DNA of 64,000 nt from Novosphingobium sp. Fuku2-ISO-50 (GTDB lineage: Bacteria; Pseudomonadota; Alphaproteobacteria; Sphingomonadales; Sphingomonadaceae): the NCBI RefSeq assembly GCF_001519055.1, contig NZ_KQ954295.1, positions 1-64,000 of the forward strand. Direction: 5' to 3'. Below are positions 18,973-27,082 of this stretch, one piece after another; the first letter of the stretch is position 1; the number at the start of each line of letters is the position of its first letter. A model generated the notes under the pieces. That model saw only the letters and a program-made list of their open reading frames with translations, ran no database searches and was not told the DNA's origin. A program made the translations under genes and the position numbers.

Positions 18973-19716
18973 TCAGATTCGCCCGCCCTTCCACACCACC
19001 CGGCCAACGATCGTCACATCGGCGCGCGCACGTTCGGCGCTGGAATAGGCGGGATTGTCGCTGATCACCCGAATCGCGCCCGCTGCGCCCTGTTCGAGCC
19101 GCTTGACCAGCAGAACATCGTCGATGCGCACGACATGAATGCCATCGCGCCAGGGCCGCACAGACCGATCGACCAGGATCTCGTCCCCGTCGTGCAACGT
19201 CGGCTCCATCGAATCGCCTGTCACCTCGATCACGGTCAATTGCGCCGGATCGAGCCCCAGCGTGCGCAACCAGCGCTGACTGAAGCGCAAGCGGTCACCC
19301 GCCACTTCTTCGCCCGCCAGCGCCCCCGGACCTGCCGAAGCGCCCAGGGCAAGCCGGGGAATATCGACCCATTCCGCAGCTGATGCGCGGCCCTTTGGCG
19401 CGATCGCGATGGCGCCATCGATCCGCACCGTGGCAACCGCAGGCGTCTGCGGCGCGCCCAGTTCGCTCTCGCCCACGCCAAAGAACGTCGCGAGCGTGCG
19501 GCGATCGTTTTCCTCCAGCTTGCGCGGCGATCCCTTGCGCACAAACTGCTGCAGATAGGCCGCATTGCGCCCGAGCATGGCCGACAGCGCCGACAGGCTG
19601 ACCCCGCGCGCACGCGCCAGATCCACCAGCCGCGCGCGCGCGTCGGCTTCGTCGTGGCCTGCCGGAATTCTGCCTGCTGAAATTCTGTCCGTCGCGTTCA
19701 TTGCAGGACGGGTCAT
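18973..19716 (-). CDS. S24-family (LexA/CI-like) autocleaving repressor with N-terminal HTH
   Basis: A probable transcriptional repressor of 247 residues. Residues 25-85 contain an XRE-like helix-turn-helix (VSLSALSAMLGRNAAYLQQFVRKG). The C-terminal half is a LexA/UmuD peptidase domain with Ser169 in TGDSMEP and Lys205 in LLVKRL, the dyad that cleaves the linker on damage or other signals. A start at 19701 (MNATDR) is possible. Directly upstream a 4-codon ORF (MAAL, 19713-19727) has the better Shine-Dalgarno site and its stop overlaps this start. The gene diverges from the unknown gene at 19831 across an inverted-repeat operator. Confidence 0.87.
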   Translation of the reverse strand: MTRPAMNATDRISAGRIPAGHDEADARARLVDLARARGVSLSALSAMLGRNAAYLQQFVRKGSPRKLEENDRRTLATFFGVGESELGAPQTPAVATVRIDGAIAIAPKGRASAAEWVDIPRLALGASAGPGALAGEEVAGDRLRFSQRWLRTLGLDPAQLTVIEVTGDSMEPTLHDGDEILVDRSVRPWRDGIHVVRIDDVLLVKRLEQGAAGAIRVISDNPAYSSAERARADVTIVGRVVWKGGRI

Positions 19717-19757
19717 AGCGCAGCCATGGTTGACAGTTCCTCACCCCAAATTCGAAG

Positions 19758-19804
19758 GATATTTCCTAGACCGGGAGAATTTTCCTGTCAATCTAGGAAA
19801 TATC
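19758..19804. promoter_or_regulatory. Inverted-repeat operator in the divergent S24/unknown promoter
   Basis: A perfect 12-bp inverted repeat, GATATTTCCTAG and CTAGGAAATATC, is separated by 23 bases. The spacer holds a third, imperfect dyad, GGAGAATTTTCC. The three TTCC/GGAA-centred sites are AT-rich in a GC-rich genome and occupy the only space between the two divergent genes. Binding by the S24 repressor is inferred. Confidence 0.65.
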
Positions 19805-19830
19805 TTATACCGACTCGAAGGACACACCCG

Positions 19831-20439
19831 ATGCCGCTTTCCCGCCTGATCGCCGACCTCGCCGCCGCTTTCGGTCTTGCCCCCACCCAGCTTACCCCCG
19901 CCCCGCTCGCTTTCGCCGGTCACGGCGCATCCGCTAACCGCCGCGATCCAAACTTCTTCGGCTTGTGGCGCAATGCATCCCAGCCCGGCGAGTCACTGGC
20001 CCGCGAAACACGGGAGGAACATTTCATGAACAACGCACGGAGCACGACGATGTGGCGCAATGCCGACGAGACCCGCCCCCCGGTCCACCACAGCCAGCGC
20101 CCGTCACGCCACGCCGGGCATCGCCCGCGCGTGACCAGCGGCCAGCGGCTCGCCCAGGCGCTGTTCGACCTCGCCGGGCCGCTCGCCCGGCTGGTCCGCC
20201 ACGGCGAAACGCAATGGTCGAGCGCGACGTTCACCGGCTCGCGCCACACGTTCGTGCTGCGCTTTCAGGGCGCCGAAGCGGTCGACCATGCCGAAGCGCT
20301 GACTCTGGCGATCAGCGATGACGAAGTGACCGTGCTGGGCGCGCTGATCGCCGAAATCACCGTCACCCGCTTTTCCCAGACGCTGCTCCCCGAGCCCGAA
20401 GCCGAAATCGAGATCAGCGCGCTGCTGCTCGATCAGTAA
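19831..20439 (+). CDS. Protein of unknown function, divergent from the S24 repressor
   Basis: From the ATG at 19831 (GAAGGA about 9 bases before) the protein has 202 residues. A second in-frame ATG at 20026 has a stronger site, CGGGAGGAACATTTC, and would give 137 residues. The N-terminal part is Ala/Pro-rich, then basic and disordered to about residue 120. The last 80 residues look folded and acidic (ETQWSSATFTGSRHTFVLRF, then EIEISALLLDQ). I recognise no family. Its position suggests control by the S24 repressor. The 3' end overlaps the dehydrogenase gene on the other strand by 7 bases. Confidence 0.6.
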   Translation: MPLSRLIADLAAAFGLAPTQLTPAPLAFAGHGASANRRDPNFFGLWRNASQPGESLARETREEHFMNNARSTTMWRNADETRPPVHHSQRPSRHAGHRPRVTSGQRLAQALFDLAGPLARLVRHGETQWSSATFTGSRHTFVLRFQGAEAVDHAEALTLAISDDEVTVLGALIAEITVTRFSQTLLPEPEAEIEISALLLDQ

Positions 20440-21401
20440 CCAAGCGCCAGATCGACCGCCGGGGCAACCGCTTCGCCCCGGCGCCAGCGGTCGAGATTGA
20501 CGAGAAAGCGGTCGACCGCGCGCGCAAACATCCTGTCTTGCGCACGGCCCGACAAATGCATCGTGACATGGGCATTGCGCGCGCGCCACAGCGGATGACC
20601 GGCGGGCAAGGGTTCGGGGGTGCAGACGTCGAGAAAGGCGCCACCCAGCCGCCCCGCGTCGAGCGCGGCGATCAGCGCATCCTGATCGATCACGCTGCCC
20701 CGCGCGACATTGATCACCACCGCGCCCGGTTTCATCGCCGCGATGGCGTCTGCGCCGATCAAGCCTTGCGTTTCGGGCGTAGCGGGGACCGCGATGATCA
20801 CCCAGTCGAATTCGCCCAGCCGCGCGCGCCATGCGTCGGGGCCGATGCATCCGGCTGCGGGGCTGCGCCTGACCATGGTCACATCGACATCGAATCCGGC
20901 CAGCATCCGCGCCACGCGTCCGCCGATTTCGCCCGCGCCGAGGATCAGCGCGCGGCTGCCGTGCAATTCGCGCTTGCCCGGCGAATCGATCAGCCATTCC
21001 TCCCGATCCTGCGCCCGCACCACTTCGCGATAGCCCTTGGCGATCGTCAGCATGCCCATGACGACATATTCGGCAATGGTGATCGCGTTGATCCCGACAC
21101 CGTTGGTCAACACGACACCGCGCGCCGCCAGGACTTCGAGCGGAAAGGCATCGACCCCGGCATAGACCGAATTGAGCCAGCGCAGCCGCGTCGCCAACCC
21201 GATCGCCTTGGCCATCGGGGCGACCTTGTGCAGATCGAACCAGCCGACCTCGGCCAGCGGGGCCAGCGCCATCAGTTCGTCCGTCGTGGCAAAGGCGCGC
21301 AAATCCACCCAGTCGGGCACGCGCCCCGCCAACAGCGGCCCTGCCATCGCGTTGACCACGACAACCGTGCGGCCCGGTTCGGCCTGCGTGTTCCTGATCA
21401 C
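20433..21401 (-). CDS. D-isomer-specific 2-hydroxyacid dehydrogenase
   Basis: An NAD(P)-dependent oxidoreductase of 322 residues that interconverts 2-hydroxy and 2-oxo acids. The nucleotide fold is ILGAGEIGGRVAR. The catalytic Arg is in NVARGSVID, the Glu in CTPEPLP and the His in MHLSGRAQ. In many relatives the His lies in a THxSG or SPH context, so this is a divergent member. I chose the GTG at 21401 because a GGTGGGAG site precedes it and the conserved fold begins soon after. Upstream codons to 21539 look non-coding. The substrate is unknown. Confidence 0.85.
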   Translation of the reverse strand: MIRNTQAEPGRTVVVVNAMAGPLLAGRVPDWVDLRAFATTDELMALAPLAEVGWFDLHKVAPMAKAIGLATRLRWLNSVYAGVDAFPLEVLAARGVVLTNGVGINAITIAEYVVMGMLTIAKGYREVVRAQDREEWLIDSPGKRELHGSRALILGAGEIGGRVARMLAGFDVDVTMVRRSPAAGCIGPDAWRARLGEFDWVIIAVPATPETQGLIGADAIAAMKPGAVVINVARGSVIDQDALIAALDAGRLGGAFLDVCTPEPLPAGHPLWRARNAHVTMHLSGRAQDRMFARAVDRFLVNLDRWRRGEAVAPAVDLALGY

Positions 21402-21632
21402 CCGTGCTTCTCCCACCTGTCCGCTAGTCAATCGGCAAGTCTTGCCGCGTAAACCTCCGGCGGAAAAGCGGTTTTGCAGTCCTTGGGCGCGATCGTTCGC
21501 GCTCCGGCGAAGCGCCGCTTGCCTCGGGAACGGACGCAATTGGCGGCCTCAGGATGCAAGTCAGCCTTCCGCACGACCGATTGAACGTTACGCACGAAGC
21601 GTCATGTCGAAAACGCAATGCAGGGGAATTTC

Positions 21633-22888
21633 ATGGAGCAAATGCCGGGTACGCGGGGCTTGACCGGGCGCAGCACCCCATCGCGCGCGCCCCTGTTCGC
21701 CGCGCTGTTCGCGGGCTTTCTTGCGCTTTTCGCAGCTCCGGCGCTGGCCCGGTCGCATCCGGGCCCGATCATGAGCGAGGACCATGCCGGGCGCGTCGTC
21801 CTGCATCGCGCGGCCTGCGCGCGCGACGATCGGCCCGGGCACATGCATTGCCACGCCCATGTCATCGTGCGCGCCGATGGCGCTCCGCTCGGCGGCGCGG
21901 CGACGACGATTTCGCTGACACCGTCCGGCTATGGCCCGGCCGATCTACGCGCTGCCTACAGTGTCACGACCACCGGCAGCCCCGGCACGATCATCGCGAT
22001 CATCGATGCCATGGCTATCCCAGGGCGGAAAGCGACCTTGCCACCTATCGGGCGCAATTCGGCCTGCCTGCCTGCACCAAGGCCAGCGGCTGTTTTACCC
22101 GGATCGATCAGCGCGGCGGCACGACCACGCCGCAGACCGACATCGGCTGGGCTCAGGAACAGGCGCTCGACATCCAGATAGCCAGCGCGATGTGCCCCAA
22201 TTGCCGCATCCTGCTGATCGAGACCGACGATGATTCGATCGACAATCTGGCCGCCGGAGTCAGGCTCGCGGTGGCGAAAGGCGCCGCCGCGATTTCCAAC
22301 AGCTATGGCGGGACCGAGCCCGGCACCCGCGCTTATGCGCTCACCTATAAACATCCCGGCATCGCCATGACCGCCAGCGCGGGCGACGCCGGCTATGGCG
22401 CCGAATTCCCCGCCAGCGCGCCGGACGTGATCGCCGTCGGCGGGACAAAGCTGGTGCGGGCCCCCAATACCCTGCGCGGGTGGAAGGAAACCGTCTGGAC
22501 CCAGACCGGCAGCGGCTGTTCGGCCATCTATCCAAAGCCGCTGTGGCAGACCGATGCGTTGTGCACCAAACGGATGATGAACGATGTCGCCGCAGTCGCC
22601 GCGCCCGCGACCGGGGTAGCGGTCTATGGCCCGATCGGCCCGGTCAGCACTTCCGGCTGGATGGTGTTTGGCGGCACCAGTGTCGGCGCGCCCCTGATCG
22701 CGGGAATCTATGCCGCAGCCGGTGCCAAACCGACGGGCGCACGGTCCTTGTGGCGGCATCCGGGCGATCTTTTCGATGTGACTGCGGGCAGCGACGGCCA
22801 ATGCGGCGGCACCTATTTCTGCACCGCGCAGACCGGCTATGACGGCCCCACCGGCAATGGCACGCCCAAAGGCAAGGCGGCGTTTTGA
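21633..22888 (+). pseudogene. Sedolisin-like (S53) secreted protease, one frameshift
   Basis: The N-terminal 126 residues, with a signal peptide (APLFAALFAGFLALFAAPALA), are read from 21633. The rest, from GYPRAESDLATYRAQF, is read in the -1 frame up to 22888. The break lies near 22010, where GATGCCATGGCTATCC would be restored by one base (GCC-TAT-GGC-TAT). Downstream the S53 residues are intact: Glu and Asp in WAQEQALDIQ, the Asp of SAGDAGYG and the nucleophile in GGTSVGAP. Several Cys pairs fit an exported enzyme. No propeptide of usual size is visible. It is either a recent pseudogene or a sequencing error. Its stop overlaps the secretin start. Confidence 0.8.
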
Positions 22889-24444
22889 TGCGCGAAGTGC
22901 CGGATGAACGGGGTTTGCCCAGCGTGTGCAAGTTTGCCCGACCGATATTGGCGCCGATCATGGCTCTTGCGCTGCTGGCGACGGGGCTCGCTCCGGCGGC
23001 CTGGGCCGAGGCCGCCGACGCGCCTGCCGACACCCGGCCCGACGCCGCCCCGGCAGTCCTGACCGCGATTCAGCCGCTTGCGCAAGGGCCTGGCGAAACC
23101 CGCTTTCGCCTGACTTTCGCGCCACGCGCCAACGGCTTTGCACAACTCGCCGACGCGCCCGACACGCATGGCAAGGCGGCGCTCGCGCTCGCGCTGACCA
23201 CCCGCGCCAGCAGCGCGGCGATCGCCACCCGACTCGACGGGCTGGTCCGCACGGTCAGCTTCGAACAGACCGGCAGCGTGCTGATCATCCATTTCGCTAC
23301 CACCGCCCCGGCCCGTGCCGACGCCATGACGATCAGCCCGACCGAGATCGAGATCACCGTCCACGCGCTGGCCCCGCCCCACGCCGAGACCGCCGCCGCC
23401 CACCGCAGCCCGCTCTCTGCGCCCGCCGACGATGTTGACGCGATCAGCGAACTGGTCATGCTCAAATATGCCGACGTCAGCGAAGTCGTCGGGCTGATCA
23501 GCCCCGGCGCGCAAGTCAAACCCAACGACCATTTCACCCCGCGCGAGCCCGGTTTCGGCTCGAACAGCCTGACCGGCGGCGCTTATGCCGCGCAAGGCCC
23601 CGGCCCTGCCGACATCTCGGATCAATCGATGGGCGAAGCGGTCGATGCCGCCGGTTCCATCGCGATCGACCGGCGGCTCAACGCGATCTGGCTGCACGCG
23701 TCAAAGGAGCGCATTGCCCGGCTCAAGGCCCAGATCGCGCAAATCGATGTGCCGGTCGACAGCGTGATTCTGGAAACCGAGCTGGTCGAGCTGACCGAAA
23801 GCGGTGCGAAATCGATCGGCATCGACTTTGCCAATGCCAATGGCCAACTGGCGCTGTTTTCCGTGCAATCGGGGCAATATATCCCGTCGGGATTCTTCGC
23901 CAACAATGCCGGGCGGCTGGCCAGCGGGCAATTGCAGGCGGCGATTTCGGCGCAAGTGTCCAAAGGCAACGGCAAGATCGTGTCGCGCCCGCGCATCGCC
24001 GCGCAATCGGGCGCGACCGCCAAGATCATCACCGGCGATGCGCTGCCGATCCTGACCTCGATCACGCTGTCCGGGGTAAACGGCGTTTCGCAGCAAGTGC
24101 AATACGTCAATGTCGGCGTGACGCTGCAGATCGCGCCGCGCGTCGGCGATGACGGCGCCGTGACCAGCCATGTGTTCTGCGTCGTGTCGAGCGTGACCGG
24201 CTATGCCCAGGGCTATCCCACGATCTCGCAGCGCGAAGCGGAAACCGTGGCCAGCGTCCACGACGGCGAAAGCTTCGTGATCGGTGGGCTGACCCAGGAA
24301 ACGACGCTCGACAACAAGAGCAAGATCCCCCTGCTCGGCGACATCCCGCTGATCGGCCACGCCTTCGGCACGACATCGCACACCCGGCAAAAGACCGACC
24401 TCTATATCGTCGTCACCCCGCACATCGTCCGCCACAAGGCCTGA
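22888..24444 (+). CDS. Orphan secretin (type II/III secretion or PilQ-like outer-membrane channel)
   Basis: A 518-residue outer-membrane secretin. It has a signal peptide (ILAPIMALALLATGLAPAAWA), an N-terminal beta domain resembling AMIN (about 55-170), a short N1-like domain (ELVMLKYADVSEVVGLISP), and the C-terminal secretin domain from about 290. The secretin signatures are IVSRPRIAAQSGATAKI and IPLLGDIPLIGHAFG. No pilotin, ATPase or pseudopilin gene is nearby. It starts in a TGATG overlap with the S53 protease gene, which suggests the two are made together. Whether it exports that protease is a hypothesis. It is shorter than a typical GspD. Confidence 0.88.
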   Translation: MREVPDERGLPSVCKFARPILAPIMALALLATGLAPAAWAEAADAPADTRPDAAPAVLTAIQPLAQGPGETRFRLTFAPRANGFAQLADAPDTHGKAALALALTTRASSAAIATRLDGLVRTVSFEQTGSVLIIHFATTAPARADAMTISPTEIEITVHALAPPHAETAAAHRSPLSAPADDVDAISELVMLKYADVSEVVGLISPGAQVKPNDHFTPREPGFGSNSLTGGAYAAQGPGPADISDQSMGEAVDAAGSIAIDRRLNAIWLHASKERIARLKAQIAQIDVPVDSVILETELVELTESGAKSIGIDFANANGQLALFSVQSGQYIPSGFFANNAGRLASGQLQAAISAQVSKGNGKIVSRPRIAAQSGATAKIITGDALPILTSITLSGVNGVSQQVQYVNVGVTLQIAPRVGDDGAVTSHVFCVVSSVTGYAQGYPTISQREAETVASVHDGESFVIGGLTQETTLDNKSKIPLLGDIPLIGHAFGTTSHTRQKTDLYIVVTPHIVRHKA

Positions 24445-24498
24445 CGCAAGAGCCCTCTACCTTGCAAGGCTATGGCATTCACACATTGCTCTTTGGTT

Positions 24499-24582
24499 CG
24501 TCATTCCCGCGAACGCGGGAATCCAGCCTCAACGGTTGCGTAATTACGAGACATCAGGACTGGATTCCCGCCTTCGCGGGAA
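24499..24582. repeat. Pair of inverted REP-like palindromes
   Basis: Two copies of a short palindromic repeat face each other: TCATTCCCGCGAACGCGGGA followed by ATCCAG (24501-24526), and CTGGATTCCCGCCTTCGCGG followed by GAA (24560-24582). Each folds into a hairpin, and the pair can form a larger one. They fill the spacer between the secretin and cysS 3' ends. The rest of this 256-base gap shows no gene. Confidence 0.7.
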
Positions 24583-24700
24583 AATACGATTTTGATTTAA
24601 AAATGGATATTTTTGCAAAAGGCGATGTGTGTATCAAGTAACCCTGCGGAGAGACGGTTGGGTTGGGGTATGTCGGGCTCCGTCCCCGGTGCCAATGCCC

Positions 24701-26158
24701 TTACTGCGGCTTCCAGTCCCAGCCGAGCGGATCGCCGTCCATGACGTCGATCCCGGCCGCGGATAGCGCGTCGCGCAAGGCGTCCGAACGGGCAAAATCC
24801 TTGTCCGCCCGCGCGGCGCGGCGGTCTTCAAGCACTTTGGCAATCGCCGCCTCATCGATCGTCGTCGCCTTGGGCCGCAAACGCAGCGCCGCGCGGTCGA
24901 GTGTCAAAAGGCCAAGGCCAAGCACCGCATCGACCGCGCCGATCGCGGCCAGCTTTTCGCCCGGATCGACCTTTTTCATGCCCACGATGTCATCGAGCAC
25001 GGTCAGCGCGACCGGCGTGTTGAGATCGTCGCAGATCGCCGCGTCAAACCGGTCGAGCGCATCGCCAAATTTCGGCCCCGGCCGGGCGCCGCCGTCGCCC
25101 GCCCGTTCGCGCACTTGCGCCACGGCCAGAACCAGCCGCTTGAGCCGGGTCAGCGCCGCGCCGAGCCCGTCCCAGCTGAATTCCAGCTCGCTGCGGTAAT
25201 GCGCCTGAAGGCACAGCAGACGATAGGCCAGCGGGTGATAGCCGCGATCGATCAGCAGTTGCAGGCGCAGGAATTCGCCCGAACTTTTCGACATCTTGCC
25301 CGATCGTTCGACCAGAAAATTGTTGTGCATCCACACGCGCGCGCCCGAATTGGCCGGAACATCGAGGCCGTTCGTGCAGCAAAATGCTTGATTCTGCGCG
25401 ATTTCGTTGGGGTGGTGAATTTCGCGATGATCGATCCCGCCGGTGTGAATGTCGAAAGGAAAGCCGAGCAGCCGCCCGCTCATCACCGAGCATTCGAGAT
25501 GCCAGCCCGGCGCGCCCCGGCCCCAGGGCGAATCCCATTCCATCTGCCGCTTTTCGCCCGGCGGTGTCTTGCGCCAGATGGCAAAGTCGGCGGGATGCCG
25601 CTTGCCTTCGACTTCGTCGATCCGGCCAGAGCCTTCTTCGGTGTGGCTACGCGCCAGACGCCCGTAATCGGCCACCGATCCGACATCGAAATAGAGCCCG
25701 CTGGGCAATTCGTAGCAGTGCTTTCCGGCGATCGCTTTGGCAAATTCGATCATCTGCGGCACGTATTCGGTGGCGATCGACCAATGCGCGGGCTGACGGA
25801 TATTGAGCGCGGCGATGTCGGCCCAATAGGCCTGCGTATAATGGCGCGAAATGTCCCAGATCGACTGCGCGTTCGCCGCAGCGGCCTTTTCCATCTTGTC
25901 CTCGCCATCGTCCGCATCGTCGGTCAGATGCCCGACATCGGTGATGTTGATGACATGGGTCAGCTTGTAGCCCTTGTGGCTCAAGGTGCGGCCCAGCACA
26001 TCGGCAAAGACATAAGCGCGCATATTGCCGATATGCGGATAGTTGTAGACCGTCGGTCCACAGCTGTAGACGCGCGCCTCGCCGGGGTGGACGGGCTGGA
26101 ACGGCTCCAACTGGCGAGTGAGGCTGTTGAACAGCACGAGCGGGCGCGGATCGGTCAT
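24701..26158 (-). CDS. cysS: Cysteinyl-tRNA synthetase
   Basis: Charges tRNA-Cys. From MTDPRPLVLF it has 485 residues, near the family norm. The zinc ligand Cys33 lies in YSCGPTVYNYPHIGN, with the HIGH motif HIGN at 42-45. KMSKS is present as GKMSKSSGEFL near residue 290, and the other zinc ligands lie in GWHLECSVM and HHPNE. The C-terminal DALR/anticodon region ends with a tRNA-binding QKWVR-like stretch. The frame is open to 26209, but the added residues are not conserved in type. Confidence 0.97.
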   Translation of the reverse strand: MTDPRPLVLFNSLTRQLEPFQPVHPGEARVYSCGPTVYNYPHIGNMRAYVFADVLGRTLSHKGYKLTHVINITDVGHLTDDADDGEDKMEKAAAANAQSIWDISRHYTQAYWADIAALNIRQPAHWSIATEYVPQMIEFAKAIAGKHCYELPSGLYFDVGSVADYGRLARSHTEEGSGRIDEVEGKRHPADFAIWRKTPPGEKRQMEWDSPWGRGAPGWHLECSVMSGRLLGFPFDIHTGGIDHREIHHPNEIAQNQAFCCTNGLDVPANSGARVWMHNNFLVERSGKMSKSSGEFLRLQLLIDRGYHPLAYRLLCLQAHYRSELEFSWDGLGAALTRLKRLVLAVAQVRERAGDGGARPGPKFGDALDRFDAAICDDLNTPVALTVLDDIVGMKKVDPGEKLAAIGAVDAVLGLGLLTLDRAALRLRPKATTIDEAAIAKVLEDRRAARADKDFARSDALRDALSAAGIDVMDGDPLGWDWKPQ

Positions 26159-26226
26159 GGAAAGGGGCATTGCCCCGGCCCTGCCCCGAGCGTCAAGCCT
26201 GCCCGACACACCCCTTTGCCAACCCC

Positions 26227-26327
26227 GCTCGTCCTGTCGAAGGATGCGCGAGACGGCCCGGCCCAGTAAAGAACCTGCGCGCAGGGCAGGCGTTTGCGCG
26301 CATCCTTCGACAGGTTCAGGATGAGCG
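26227..26327. repeat. Two inverted copies of a CATCCTTCGACAGG-type repeat
   Basis: One copy reads GCTCGTCCTGTCGAAGGATG (26227-26246) and the other CATCCTTCGACAGGTTCAGG then ATGAGCG (26301-26327). The shared core is CCTTCGACAGG. The same sequence recurs near 29.7-29.8 kb. They fill the gap between the cysS start and the nitroreductase end. Confidence 0.7.
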
Positions 26328-26358
26328 ACCCCATTTACTATGTTGATTCAAAACTGCT

Positions 26359-27051
26359 TTATGAAAACCCCAGCCAGGTCACCACTTCATCGAGCGGTGC
26401 ACGGGCCACGGGAAAGCGGTTGATCGAAGCGCCGGAATCGCGCCGGCCGATCGCCAGCCCGCAAAAGAAGATATGGTCATCCGGGATCGGCACGCACTCG
26501 CGAATCTGCTTCTGGTATATCGCCCATGCCTCTTGCGCACAGGAATCGAGCCCCTCTTCGCGCAGCAACAGCATGACCGTCTGCAACCACATGCCGATGT
26601 CCGCCCATTGCGGCGGGCCCATATAGCGCGGCATATGCACCAGCATCAGCACGGGCGCATCAAACGCCCGGAAATTGGCCGCAAATTGCGCCAATCGCCC
26701 GATCTTGTCCTCACGCGGGATATGCAGCGCGGCATACATCGCCTCGCCCACGCCAAAGCGCCGCTCCGCATAGACGCCATCGAGCCCGGCCGGATAGATC
26801 GCATATTCGGCCGCCTGTGCCGCGCGCCCTTGCGGCAGGACTTCGCCCACCGCCCCCAACAGCAAGGCCAATGGCTCGCCCGTCAGGACATGCGCGCTCC
26901 ATGGCTGCACATTGCCCCCCGATGGCGCGCGCTGCGCCTTTTCCAGGACGCGCCGCAACACGTCCGAATCGACCGGATCGGGCAAAAAACGACGGACCGA
27001 GCGGCGGCTGGCCACTGCGGCGGAAACGGAGGTCGAGGCAGGTTCGGTCAT
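26359..27051 (-). CDS. Nitroreductase family FMN-dependent oxidoreductase
   Basis: A 230-residue NAD(P)H:FMN enzyme of the NfsB/PnbA type. The FMN-binding SRRSVRRFL and APSGGNVQPW near the N-terminus and FFCGLAIGRRD near the C-terminus are typical. It is a clear paralogue of the nitroreductase at 50361: both share PSGxNxQPW, GMWLQTxMLLLRxEGLD and FCGLAIG. It starts 31 bases after cobT and probably belongs to the fsa-cobT-nitroreductase operon. The substrate is unknown; a BluB-like role in cobamide synthesis is possible from context but not supported by any specific motif. Confidence 0.88.
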   Translation of the reverse strand: MTEPASTSVSAAVASRRSVRRFLPDPVDSDVLRRVLEKAQRAPSGGNVQPWSAHVLTGEPLALLLGAVGEVLPQGRAAQAAEYAIYPAGLDGVYAERRFGVGEAMYAALHIPREDKIGRLAQFAANFRAFDAPVLMLVHMPRYMGPPQWADIGMWLQTVMLLLREEGLDSCAQEAWAIYQKQIRECVPIPDDHIFFCGLAIGRRDSGASINRFPVARAPLDEVVTWLGFS

Positions 27052-27082
27052 TGGATTTAAGTGACCAATTAAACCGTGAGCG

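Noticed and set aside
18973..20439. Prophage remnant around the S24 repressor
   Set aside because: No integrase, structural or lysis genes and no attachment repeats are seen; neighbours are ordinary chromosomal genes.
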